A stretch of DNA of 64,000 nt, from NCBI GenBank assembly GCA_016169945.1, contig JADLSH010000393.1, positions 5,287,501-5,351,500 on the forward strand, given 5' to 3'. Of this stretch, positions 24,372 to 36,191 are shown one piece after another (position 1 is the first letter of the stretch; every line of letters begins with the position of its first letter). The notes under the pieces were generated by a model that was not told the DNA's origin, made no database searches, and was given only the letters and a program-made list of their open reading frames with translations. The translations under genes and the position numbers were made by a program. The DNA is from Trachythela sp. YZ-2020 (Eukaryota > Cnidaria > Anthozoa > Malacalcyonacea > Clavulariidae).

Positions 24372-26900
24372 AGTGAAAATTAGCAAAGGGACCAGACCCA
24401 GTTGCTAAGCTATGCTGCCACAATTGAAAATTAGCAAAGGGACCAGACCCAGTTGCTAAGCTATGCTGCCACAATTGAAAATTAGCAAAGGGACCAGACC
24501 CAGTTGCTAAGCTATGCTGCCATAATTGGAAATTAGCAAAGGGACCAGACCCAGTTGCTAAGCTATGCTGCCACAATTGAAAATTAGCAAAGGGACCAGA
24601 CCCAGTTGCTAATTAGCAAAGGGACAAGACACAGGTGGGAAGCTATGGCGCCATAAGGCACAATTATCACAGGGACACGACCCAGTTGCTAGGCTATGCC
24701 GCCATAGGTCACAGTTAGCAAAGGGACACAACCCAGTTGCTAAGCTATACCGCCATGTTCAAAATTAGCGAAAGGACAAGACCCAGTTGCTAAGTTATGC
24801 CGCCATGTTCAAAATTAGCAAAGGGACCAGACCCAGTTGCTAAGCTATGCTGCCATAATTGGAAATTAGCAAAGGGACCAGACCCAGTTGCTAAGCTATG
24901 CTGCCACAATTGAAAATTAGGAGAGGGACCAGACCCAATTGCTAAGCTATGCTGCCACAACAGAAAATTAGCAAAGGGAGCAGACCCAGTTGCTAAGCTA
25001 TGCTGCCATAATTCAAATTAGCAAAGGGACAAGACCCAGTTGCTAAGCTATCCTGCCACCATTGAACGTTAGCAAAGGGACCAGACCCAGTTGCTAAGCT
25101 ATGCTGCCATAATTGGAAATTAGCAAAGGGACCAGACCCAATTGCTAAGCTATGCTGCCACAACGGAAAATTAGCAAAGGGACCAGACCCAGTTGCTAAG
25201 CTATGCTGCCACAATTGAAAATTAGCAAAGGGACCAGACCCAGTTGCTAAGCTATGCTGCCCCAATTGAAAATTAGCAAAGGGACCAGACCCAGTTGCTA
25301 AGCTATGCTGCCCCAATTGAAAATTAGCAAAGGGACCAGACCCAGTTGCTAAGCTATGCTGCCCCAATTGAAAATTAGCAAAGGGACCAGACCCAGTTGC
25401 TAAGCTATGCTGCCATAATTGGAAATTAGCAAAGGGACCAGACCCAGTTGCTAAGCTATGCTGCCACAATTGAAAATTAGCAAAGGGACCAGACCCAGTT
25501 GCTAATTAGCAAAGGGACAAGACACAGGTGGGAAGCTATGGCGCCATAAGGCACAATTATCACAGGGACACGACCCAGTTGCTAGGCTATGCCGCCATAG
25601 GTCACAGTTAGCAAAGGGACACAACCCAGTTGCTAAGCTATACCGCCATGTTCAAAATTAGCGAAAGGACAAGACCCAGTTGCTAAGTTATGCCACCATG
25701 TTCAAAATTAGCAAAGGGACCAGACCCAGTTGCTAAGCTATGCTGCCATAATTGGAAATTAGCAAAGGGACCAGACCCAGTTGCTAAGCTATGCTGCCAC
25801 AATTGAAAATTAGGAGAGGGACCAGACCCAATTGCTAAGCTATGCTGCCACAACAGAAAATTAGCAAAGGGAGCAGACCCAGTTGCTAAGCTATGCTGCC
25901 ATAATTCAAATTAGCAAAGGGACAAGACCCAGTTGCTAAGCTATCCTGCCACCATTGAACGTTAGCAAAGGGACCAGACCCAGTTGCTAAGCTATGCTGC
26001 CATAATTGGAAATTAGCAAAGGGACCAGACCCAATTGCTAAGCTATGCTGCCACAACGGAAAATTAGCAAAGGGACCAGACCCAGTTGCTAAGCTATGCT
26101 GCCACAATTGAAAATTAGCAAAGGGACCAGACCCAGTTGCTAAGCTATGCTGCCCCAATTGAAAATTAGCAAAGGGACCAGACCCAGTTGCTAAGCTATG
26201 CTGCCCCAATTGAAAATTAGCAAAGGGACCAGACCCAGTTGCTAAGCTATGCTGCCCCAATTGAAAATTAGCAAAGGGACCAGACCCAGTTGCTAAGCTA
26301 TGCTGCCCCAATTGAAAATTAGCAAAGGGACCAGACCCAATTGCTAAGCTATGCTGCCACAACGGAAAATTAGCAAAGAGACCAGACCCAGTTGCTAAGC
26401 TATGCTGCCATAATTCAAATTAGCAAAGGGACAAGACCCAGTTGCTAAGCTATCCTGCCACCATTGAACGTTAGCTAAGGGACCAGACCCAGTTGCTAAG
26501 CTATGCTGCCACAATTGAAAATTAGCAAAGGACAAGACACAATGGCTAAGATATGCCGCCATAATATACAATTAGCAGGGACAAGACCCAGTTGGTAAGC
26601 TATGCCGCCGTAAGTCACAATTAGCAAAGGGACACGACCCAGTTGCTAAACTATGCTGCCACAAATGAAAATTACCAAAGGGACAAAACACCGTTGCTAA
26701 GTTATGCCGCCATAATTCACAATTAGCAAAGGGACAAGACCCAATTGCTAAGCTATGCCGCCATGTTCGAAATTAAAAAAGGGACAAGACCCAATTGCTA
26801 AGCTATACCGCCATTAGCGAAGGGACAAGACCCAATTGCTAGCTATGCCGCCATAATGCACACTTAGGGTAGGGACAAGACCCAGATCGGCCAGATGCAA
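24372..26900. repeat. 51-bp satellite array, about 45-50 units, with 893-bp higher-order duplication
   Basis: The unit is built on 'ttagcaaagggaccagaccc' followed by 'agttgctaagctatgctgcc' and an 11-bp link. Units are near-identical in the centre and diverge at both ends (26.5-26.9 kb), as expected for unequal exchange. The block around 24611 ('aattagcaaagggacaagac') recurs at 25504, so a segment of 893 bp has been duplicated as a whole. Because 51 is divisible by three, the minus strand stays open over long stretches and reads WQHSLATGSGPFANFQL again and again. Nothing else indicates that it is translated. Confidence 0.95.
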
Positions 26901-27218
26901 AGCTATGCCGACGAGTCAACTCTTCAAGAAACAAGCTATATTTTGGTACCAAATATGCCTATGTTTGTCATGTAGTTTAAACAATCAAGAGCATTTTAAA
27001 CACCGAACATGAGCTGTTTGTCAGACGTCAAGAAAACATGAAATTTGCCTGTTGTTCAGCTTCAAAAGGATATTTTATAGCTACCATTCTACTACTGGTT
27101 TGCAGAATTTCTTATGGTATTTGCATCAGGTAAGAATCTTATGTTTTTACATCTGAAGAAAACCCTTTCCTATAGTGAAAGTAATAATTTTTATTATTTT
27201 CAAATATGTTCTATGTAG

Positions 27219-29177
27219 ATAAATGAGACTAATGCAAATGTAGCCATTCTTCAACAAGGTTTCTTTCAAAGACGCAACCGCCGGTTTCTTTCATCCATTT
27301 CTGTGTGGATAAGAAGAAAGCGACAGAGTGATGAAAACACACCAGCCCGAACCAAAGTGAGGAGAACTAAAGAAACCCATGATGCTGCCTTGGAAATCCA
27401 TGGAGGTACAGAGGAAAATTCAAGGCCAGCAGCACATGGGCTTGCAGAAACTCTTGTCAGTAAGTTCTCGAAAGCTATTGCTACTTCAGCTATATGTAAG
27501 ATGCCTAAGTTAGCTAATAACATTGCTGCAGGTTCACAAGAATGCCCGTATCACATACGAGAACAGTACAGACAATATGCTCAGAAGTGTTGCAGTCTAT
27601 TATACTATGGGTGTGATGGGCAAACGAAAGTATATAAGAGTACGTAGAGCTCTTTCATTTAAAAATACATCTGCATCTAAAGCCACTAGATTGGAAATAG
27701 CAAATTGTTCCGTTGCTTCCTTAGTGCCATATTATCAGCTTGTGAAATTTCTAGATGGTTTAGATATAGGCAATTTGCATTCTGTTAAAGAAGAGTTATG
27801 CCAAAATGTCGGCGACACTGACAACACAAGTGGTTTATTCTGTGATATTAAGTTTTCTCCCAAAGTTGGCAGAATTTTATCTTAAAGTGTACAAGTCAGA
27901 TGACTTTAACTGGTTTGTCCAGCCTTACAATTTTAAGGTGGCTGTTGGTGGTGATGGAGCACCCTTTGGGAAGCATGACCAATCATGTGCATGGCTAATT
28001 AGCTTTCTAAATATTGATAAGCGGTTTTTAAGTAGTGAAGATAACTTTTTAATCTACGGAGCCAACTGCCCTGAAACTTGTGATGCAGTTAAGAAATATC
28101 TGTGCATGCTTGTTACCGATATTCAGTATATGGAGACACATGTTTTCAAAGTAAATGATATTGATGTAAAATTCACATTTTCTGAACTTCCCAACGATAT
28201 GAAAATGCTGTGTTTTTTTAGCGGATGAGCTGAGTAATAGTGCAAGATACTTTTCAACATTTGCAATTGTTTCTACTGTAGACATGGCTAAGCTAAAATT
28301 CAGTTTTGGTCAAGCAAAAAATTGTCATTGGAAGCCATGGGATTATGACAAGCATTTGTCAGTAGCTAAGCATGTTGAAGCATTGAGAAAAAAAACTAGA
28401 GAAAGCGAAGGGTTCAGAGAAAACTAAGAGAGGTAAGATAACCTCTCTAAGTGCACAAATGCAGTCCAGGCAAGAGTTTGTACCTAGAATAGGTAGGCAT
28501 ATTGACAGGGCCCATGTAGAACCGCTGCATTTAAAGAACAATCTCTGCGCCCCAATGCATCGACAAATTCTAGAATATGCTATAGGTGTTTCTAAACTTC
28601 CTCAAAACGTAAATGTTTCAGGGATGTAGTTCCACCAATCACCTTTTGCTAGGTTAATTAACAGCCTAAAAACTGGAGCAATTTGAAATTAAGCTAAAAG
28701 ACTTGGAAGAGCTTGATAAGGCATGTGCTGATTTTTACAATTGCATTGCAGTTTTTCTTAAGGTAAACCCATTGGTATGGACTCTTGGCCTTGTTGTACC
28801 TGTTCACACCAGAGAAATGTGTGCTAAGTATGGAAAGGGTCTCGCCTTGAATTCCATGGAAGGGCGGGAAGCAAAACATCAGGCCATTTCGAGATATGCA
28901 AAAAATTCCAACTACAATACTTGTTGGCTTCAGATATTTCGGCATGAGTTTGTCTCGCTTATTTGGTTGAGAGAAAAGGGGCACAACCTAAGTCATACAA
29001 ATCGAAGGAAAGACACATACATTCCAAAACGCATTCATCAAGATGAGTTTTGCTACTGCGGCCTTCCCAAAAGTTTGTGATTATTGTAGCCATGAATATA
29101 GGTCACAAATTGAAGAAAGTGTGAGCTTAAAATCTGTTCAAGTTGACAAGAGTTTATTACATGATCTTAAGCCTTAA
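27219..29177 (+). pseudogene. Transposase-like gene of an unnamed family ('GREAKH'), multiply frameshifted
   Basis: A series of conserved-looking segments runs in order through all three frames. They are RSVAVYYTMGVMGKRKY (27570-27630), FKVAVGGDGAPFGKHDQS (27930-27985), CAWLISFLNIDKRFLSS, FLIYGANCPETCDAV, FSELPNDMKML, DELSNSARYFSTFA, LVVPVHTREMCAKYGKGL, LNSMEGREAKHQAISRYAK and IFRHEFVSLIWLREK, ending CDYCSHEYRSQIEESV before TAA at 29175-29177. At least five frame changes are needed, including one at a T7 run near 28212. The phrases GGDGAPFGK and NSMEGREAKH look like signature blocks. I have seen similar proteins in marine invertebrates but cannot name the superfamily or prove the catalytic residues. 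No inverted ends were found, as the left flank is satellite. Confidence 0.6.
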
Positions 29178-31467
29178 TGCATTGCATCAGTTAAGATTGT
29201 CTCTTACAATTAGGAAATGTAAGACCTTGCTACAGTGGCAGACACTTTGAGAAATATGAGATGGTTGGATTCTTCCAGCTTTATTTTGAAAATCTACTTT
29301 TAAAACTAAATAAAAATTTAAAAAACAACCGAGCTTTTGGACTAAGCATCCATCATCAGGGTAGTTAGCACTCAATTAAAGAAAATATAGACAGTGGTCA
29401 TTGCCCCCATCACCCCCCACCCTCCCTTTCTATTGTCTGTCTCTGCTTTCACAAAGGATTATTTATTCTTAAATTATAACTTATTTATTCTCAGTATAAT
29501 TGTTGTAAAGTTATACTTAATATAATTGTTGTATATAATAATAATTTAATTGTTCAAGAATTTTAGAAAAAATAGTTTTATTTTTTTTATTTGTACTACT
29601 AATTAAAGTGATAATTATATTAAATTTGTGCATTGATTCCTTGTGTTAATGCAGATAGTTTCAACGTCCTTTCTTCCATTTTTTCTTCCTGAATATGTGA
29701 CTGAGTGTACTTTATGCATACAAAAGCATTAGAGCATTCAAATGCAAGCGAGGAAAATTTATATTTTCTTGATAGTGAATATTCTACTGAATTTTCACAT
29801 GTGCCAGGAGCAAAAAAATCTCACAAATAAAGATAACTTAAATGAACAGGTCAGCCAGCTCCAGGGTATTAACTCTTTCTGAACAGCAGTGTAGAATATC
29901 AACCGTCAAAGGTTGATGACTTTGAGCGCTTGTATCTTTGGCACCCCTCACCCAAAACAGACGAAAATACCACCAATCGATTCAGCAAACACGCCTGTTC
30001 TTGGCCAATCGGTAAAACTGGTTCTACTTTTCGTCGAGCGCTTGACGATCTCTTTGACGATAATTTATTTCCTACTGAGCATGTTCGTCATGCGATTTTT
30101 TTCGCGATCGTCCATAAAAATGCGTCTAGAGATCCGCCTTATAAAAGATCTCTTTGTCGGGACTGAAGACAATGGGCGCCATATATATATACTCAAACTA
30201 CGGCAAGCAGTGCATGCTGGAAAATAGCTAATAAAAATAAAAAAAAAAATAATAAATAATACTTGCTTGCTGCCGAAAACAAAGTTTTTACAAATAAATG
30301 AACAGATAAAAAAGCTAAATTTTGACAGTAAGTCTGTATTGTTTGGGTTGATGAGAAGATTTAGTTATTACTGGAGGCTATGTTTGGGATTTTTTTTTTG
30401 TTTTTTTGATGTTATGTTTTTGGTGGCAAAAATAGCCCTGTTAAAGCTTTTTTGTAAGGAATCAATAGTGTTAATTTTATTGCCAGGGTAAACATTTTTT
30501 TTGCAAATCTCAGTGCTCAAAGTGCTCTTTGCTCTTGTGACAACATAATTAAATCACACCCACCAGAAAGAGAGTTAAATTGTAAAAAAGGAGGAAACTT
30601 GAGGATTTAAAAATTTAAAAGATAAACAAATAACTAATATGCCCTACTTTATTATTTTACTCTAACACCAGACAATTTTACTCGTCAAGGGGAGAGTCTT
30701 GTGCTTTAATGGGGGTTAACCCATGCATAATAGCCAATACCATCGCTTGACGAGTAAAACAGTAAGACGGAGTATAATAATATTGTCTGCACTTGTATTC
30801 CCATTGATAAGTTACTTATCTGACACAAAGTATTGGGTGCACTACCCAGTGCTCAATCTGGCTTTATATTAAGAGACATAGGAAGATTTTGGTAACTCTG
30901 ATTAAATTACCCAAGAAAAGTATAATTAATATTCCAGATGAAGTACAAATTCATGTGAAATTTAACTCATTGACACACAAGGTTCTCCACAAGACGTTTA
31001 AAAGCCTCTGGTCTTAGACAGGGTAAAAAAGAATAAAGTAGGATGCCTTGCATGACAGATAGCTTGGTTAACCAACTAACATGCAGTACCCAATATCATT
31101 CACGATTAGAATAATGTCTGGCACTCGAGAGAGTAACAGAATAAAGTAGAGAGCACTGCTGCTTAATGGGTTAATAAAGTTTGTTAAGTTTACTCAAATA
31201 TGCTGAGGAAACCATTACTATTCCACATTCCATAGTTAAAACTTATTACAAACTGTCCAGTTGAATGTTTGAAAATCATCCCAAAATCCTTCACGCTTGT
31301 TACATTTATCTCTGCGTACAAAGGATTTCTGATTCTTTGACGAGCACTAATTCTTCTGTTAATTCATTTGAGCCACAGTGTACATTCACACTGAAGAACT
31401 GAACCACAGCTAATGTTAGTTTGTAAACCAGCAGACATAACTCCAGTGTTGAGGGAGCAACAAACAT
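29178..31467. other. Intergenic; one unexplained open segment and a hairpin repeat
   Basis: Between 29880 and 30166 one frame reads VDDFERLYLWHPSPKTDEN and on to KRSLCRD before a stop. It has the composition of real coding sequence but no recognised family or start. It is followed by an A-rich run (30228-30260). At 30641-30785 a partial palindrome contains 'ttttactcgtcaag' and its complement, and belongs to a scattered repeat family also seen near 36130, 38390 and 47073. The rest holds nothing I can identify. Confidence 0.45.
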
Positions 31468-31689
31468 TCAAACATGACTCCATAAATCGAACCATTGAGT
31501 ATTGAGTTGTATTCCTGGCTCTGAACTACAAATAGATTCTGTAATCTCTGAAACTTTGCTTTCTAATACGTTTCGTCGTGAATTCAGTTTTGTTTCCACA
31601 TTGCTTGGTTCGAAATCTTTGTTGCCATCACTTTCATTTCCATTGTGTAACATACTGATTACTTCATCCACCCCAAATACAGCCGCCAT
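31468..31689 (-). CDS. Small ORF or first exon, unknown function
   Basis: AAAATGGCGGCT gives a good start context at 31689, and the 73-codon frame begins MAAVFGVDEVISML and is acidic and Ser-rich (GNESDGNKDFEPSN). This style of N-terminus is common in first exons of transposase genes such as piggyBac, but I see no downstream core. It may be an orphan first exon left after deletion, or chance. Confidence 0.3.
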   Translation of the reverse strand: MAAVFGVDEVISMLHNGNESDGNKDFEPSNVETKLNSRRNVLESKVSEITESICSSEPGIQLNTQWFDLWSHV

Positions 31690-31760
31690 TTTGAATTGCG
31701 CTAATTAGTACTTTATGCTTAATCTCATGGCGTATTTTTTATCCACGTTTGCCCACCGTG

Positions 31761-32079
31761 ATACTGTTAAATTTAATATTGTTTCATGATAATACTGTTA
31801 AGTTTAATAGTGTTTCATGATAATACTGTTAAGTTTAATAGTGTTTCATGATAATACTGTTAAGTTTAATACTGTTTCATGATAATACTGTTAAGTTTAA
31901 TACTGTTTCACAATAATACTGTTAAGTTTAGTATTGTTTCATGATAATACTGTTAAGTTTAATAGTGTTTAATGATAATACTGTTAAGTTTAATATTGTT
32001 TCATGATAATACTGTTAAGTTTAATAGTGTTTCATAATAATACTGTTAAGTTTAATACTGTTTCATGATAATACTGTTG
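31761..32079. repeat. 31-bp minisatellite, about 10 units
   Basis: The unit 'tttcatgataatactgttaa' plus 'gtttaatagtg' is repeated head to tail with single-base changes. Confidence 0.9.
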
Positions 32080-32094
32080 GGTTCTCAAGATAAT

Positions 32095-32285
32095 CTAATG
32101 TGTTAGTATAAAATAGTGTTGTGTTTGATAGCATAATACAATCTGTTAGTATAAAATAATGTCATGTTTGATAGCATAATATAATCATGTGTTAGTATAA
32201 AATAATGTGGTGTTGGACACCATAATATAAATATGCGTTAGTATAAATAGTGTTGTGTTTGATGGTATAATACAATGTGTTAGTT
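32095..32285. repeat. Second minisatellite, about four diverged units
   Basis: The units share 'gttagtataaaatagtgttg' and 'tgtttgatagcataata' at spacings of about 45-55 bp. Confidence 0.75.
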
Positions 32286-32481
32286 AGTAAAATAAATTAT
32301 TAGTATGATACTTAAGCTGTATTTGGAGCTGTAAATTAGAAGCAGTTAATCCTTGGATATTCACAAAGTTTTGAAACATACAATATGTGTGTGTACATGT
32401 AAATATATGTGTCTGTGGACATTGTGTATGACTTATGTGTATATGCAAGAGTAATTTTAATACCCAATTTATACTTTTCAG

Positions 32482-35400
32482 TTCATTGGAGTGCAAATGG
32501 AGCTTGAATATGCTGCAGAAGAGATGGAATGTATGGATGGTGGAAATGATCGAGAAGAGATGGATGGTGGAAATGGTCGAGAAGAGATGGATGGTGGAAA
32601 TGGTGGAGAAGAGATGGATGGTGGAATTGGCCGAGAAGAGATGGATGCTATGGACAGTGGAAATGGCGGAGGGATGGGGAAAAATGGCTGTAGAGCAAAG
32701 CACAAGTGCCCATACACTGCATGCACTGCCAGTGTCATCCACCTTCCCAGGCACATGAAGCAGGATGGAACTGACTCAGCTGCTGTTCTAGGTACATTTG
32801 ACTTGAGGAAGGGAAAGCCATTGGTCAAGAAGAGAGTACACCCAAGGAGAATATGCCCAAAATATAAATGTGGTGCCGTTGTTAACCGGATACATAACTA
32901 TCTTGCCCAAGTGCACAGAATTAAAAGAGGAAGTGAAAAATACTTGATGTTGGTGAAGAAGGCTGAGAACTATTTACCTCCAGTAGATAACATCAGTTCC
33001 GCAGACAAATCTTCGGTGGACAGCAGTAACCTCAACCAGTCAGGAACCTTGTTGAATATGAAGAAGCCAAGGTCATCAAGAAATGTTTACGAATCTGCAG
33101 ATTATAATAGATTCCTGAATCCATTGTAAAGAGTGGTGACAAGAAAGGTGATAAAGATGATGATAGGGGTCGTGATGAGGGTAAATATGGTGATAATGAT
33201 GGAGACAGTGGTGATGAAGATGAGTGTGATGGTGGGGATAATGGTGGTTTTAGTGGCAATAAGGAGGGTGATAGTGGGGATGTTGAAAATTATGTTGGTG
33301 GTGATAATGATGGTAATGAAGACAGTGAGTATGTTGTTGATGGCGATAATGATGGTGATGGAAGTGATGGTGGTCGTGATGTTAGTGGTAATGTTGGAAA
33401 TGATGATAATGGTAGTGATATTGGTGATGATAGTGGTGACACCAAAAGTGGTCATTGGTTGAGGGGTCCAGATGGTGGCCGAAAGGATGACAAATGCGCA
33501 AGAAAGTGCATGCGACAGTGCTCCATCGATATCAAGCCTCTTGTCCAAATCAGTGCTGAGAGATCAGTGGCTAAGTATCATTGAAAAAGAGAAGAAACCT
33601 GGTACTGTTAAATCGTATCTTGGGTCCCTCAACCAGTTCTTCATTTACTTGTGTACAGAATGTCCAGACAAATTTGATGAGCTGGATGTAATGAGGGACA
33701 GCTTACAAGCTTATCAGAACAGGTTAAGTTATGGGCCAGGTCGTCTCGAAAGATGGCCCAAAATCGTTTTTGGAAAAATGTGTAGAGGATATTGAAACCT
33801 TGAAGATGCCAGAAGAGGTTAAGCAGTTTGACACTTCAGAGGTTGCACAGAAGGCAGTTAAAATGCTTGGGGAATTCGAGACAGAGCCAGGCATCCCTCT
33901 GCTATCACAGGCAGAGTACACCACTGTGCGGGACTACCTCATGACCCTGATTTGTATTAACAATGGCAGCAGATCTGGTCCCATTACCAACATGACCATG
34001 GAAGAATTCCAAAACGCCACAAAGCAAGATGACTGCTACGTTGTTAGGGTGAAGAAACACAAGACGTTTACCACCCATGGGCCGGCGCACCTTGTCTTGT
34101 TGTCTTCACTTCATAATTATATGAAAATATTTATTGAGAAATTACGGAGCATTTTACCACATGTCACTTCGTGCCAACCACACGGTTTAGTTTTTCGAGG
34201 CACACCACTAGATTTGATGACCCAAGTCAGTGCCCAAATTGGCTCATGGTTGGGCAAGGTGTTTGGGAAACAATCATCCATGGGTGGTGCAACTTCATTC
34301 AGGAAGGCTGCAGTTTCTGCCATTCATGAGTGCAATGAAGGGATGCGAGGTGATTTAGCAGATCTCATGGTACATCACAAGATAACAGCGGATAAAGTTT
34401 ACTTGCTACAGAGTTGAGGGGAAGTCTGCAGTAAGAACATCCAAGGAACTGTCACACATTATGTGTGATGCCTCTAAGATGACAGAAACCAGTGAGTGTG
34501 CAGAAAAAGATGATGAGCAACCACCCGAGAAAAAAACCTGCCACATCAAATGTGATCATTTGTCACAGACACAAGTGGTCAAGTGAAGAAAACAATTTAT
34601 TAAAACAACTTTTTGCTACCCAAATCCAAACGAAATGGAACATGTTAGGGAGCTTTGGAAGGGCCAGAAATTGCTTGGGAAACTTCCTCCTTCCAAAATA
34701 AGGGACAAGGTCCAAACATTCTTTGACTTGGACAGCACCAAAAGCATATCGTCCCTGCCACCACAAGAAGAGGAGTCTGCTGAGGAGAAACTAAAACGTT
34801 TTGGCATACCAATTGCTACTGGTAAGTTTTTGTTAGTCTCTATTTCATGGTGCAGGGCCTATTTTAGTGTGCAGTATTTGCACATTTTGTGCAGTATTGA
34901 TTGGAAAGTGTGCAGTATTGGATGGGAAAGTGTGCAGTATTGGATGGGAAAGTGTGCAGTATTGAAATTTAAACTTTATATTAGGGGGTGTTTACATGAG
35001 GCCGGCCCGATCTCAGACCGGCCTGCCTTTTCTGACTTCAATTGCTAATTACATGGGGGCTGGACTGACTGTCAAGCTTAATTATGGGTCAATTATGGAA
35101 CCATTATGGCGTAGAATTAAATGGAATTGAATAGAGTTAGGCCGGCTTCGAATACATTGTGTACAATGCTGTGCAGGAAATCTTGTCTTTGACATCGAGT
35201 TTTGAACAATGTTTCAAAAGCCGCAACAAGACGATAAGGCAGTAAAAATGAAGTTCACGCCACCTTCTACAATACTTGTACTATGTTAATTTCAGGCAAG
35301 ACATATTCTTTTTGGCAAAAAACATTGTCAAATGTGAATTATATTTCCCACCAAAGCATCACAGATGCAATGATAAAAGATAGAAAATATTACTTAACCC

Positions 35401-35792
35401 AGCCTAAAGTGTAGATACTTGAAATGTACATGAGCTTTCGAGTCTAGATATGTAGGAATGACGTTTTCACAATAAAAAATTGTATGTGATGATATTGCAG
35501 TACCTAAATACACAACGTACTGTATGAATGCGTTTTCATGGTTTACTTGTTTCAATATTTTAGCCAAGTTTACAAGCGATATCGATTTCACAGCTCTGCC
35601 TCACTTCCATGTAGTTGTGATGTAATTACTGGAAAGATCTATTGTACTTTTTGTGTAATAATGCCAAATTATTACAACATTTTACAATAATAAATAAAAA
35701 ATACTAAAATTGATATTTTTTCATAAAACTTAGGTTCATTAGCAAAAGACTACGAAGGAGAAGGCAGCCTGCTCCAGAGGTGGACAAGATAG
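32482..35792 (+). pseudogene. Crypton-like tyrosine recombinase with N-terminal zinc fingers, frameshifted
   Basis: After an acceptor at 32481 the frame starts QMELEYAAEEMECMDGG. It holds a tandem EEMDGGNGR repeat and two C2H2-like fingers (KCPYTACTASVIHLPRHMK and ICPKYKCGAVVNRIHNYL). After a long Asp/Gly tract the core-binding part (KPGTVKSYLGSLNQFFIYL) and catalytic domain follow. The first Arg is in INNGSRSGPITNM, the Lys/His region in RVKKHKTFTTHGPA, the second Arg in GGATSFRKAAVSA, and the His and Tyr in LMVHHKITADKVY. The C-terminal part has a Myb/SANT-like segment (KWSSEENNLLKQLF) and ends in a short last exon (35734-35792) joined in phase to 34821. Frame changes near 33130, 33470, 33725-33775 and 34405 make the copy defective. 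Tyrosine recombinases of this type drive Crypton DNA transposons. Confidence 0.78.
33132..33460 (+). repeat. Asp/Gly-rich GAT/GGT tract inside the recombinase gene
   Basis: About 330 bp of irregular GGTGATGATGGTAATG-type triplets. One frame reads almost only D, G, N, E and S; another reads as a run of M and V. It probably grew by slippage and now separates the zinc-finger and recombinase parts. Confidence 0.8.
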
Positions 35793-36190
35793 ACTGTTCA
35801 CTGACAGTTGAATTTAGCAAGTTGTTTGCTTGTTATATCAATTAAACAAAGCCAATCTCGACTAAACTGCCATATCCATGTTAAAGGGCAATTCAAATTT
35901 GAAGCATCTTGTTGAGAAATTTAACTCGCAGCAGATTTAGGACAAGCTGAGGACCGAGAGAAAAATTCCCAAAAGGTCATAAGGCCATAGTTGACATTAT
36001 TGAACAATAATGACTCAGTATTTAAGAGCTGGGTGATTGCTGCCTTTACTTTGGCTTCATCTACTTTAATTGCCTTTAATTGCCATACATATAAATGTAT
36101 TTTTAATGTTTTACTTTTAATGTCAGATGATTATTTTACTCTGTCTATAATGCCAGACCATTTTACTGTTTATCACCAGATGATTTTACT
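35793..36190. other. Intergenic after the recombinase gene
   Basis: No gene seen. Near 36120-36185 are phrases such as 'ttttactctgtctataatgccagacc' in pieces, part of the repeat family also present at 30641 and 47073. A possible MITE end ('gggggtgtttacatgagg', about 34984) lies inside the recombinase intron and has no recognisable partner. Confidence 0.4.
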
Positions 36191-36191
36191 T

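Noticed and set aside
24993..26362. 158-codon minus-strand frames inside the satellite as protein genes
   Set aside because: The frame is open only because the unit length is divisible by three. There is no splice context, promoter or domain, and edge units break the frame.
32284..32754. 156-codon minus-strand ORF with HLFSTISTI repeats
   Set aside because: Antisense of the EEMDGGNGR repeat at the start of the recombinase gene.
33133..33462. Met/Val-rich 109-codon ORF
   Set aside because: It is the shifted reading of the GAT/GGT tract; another frame of the same tract reads Asp/Gly and fits the neighbouring gene better.
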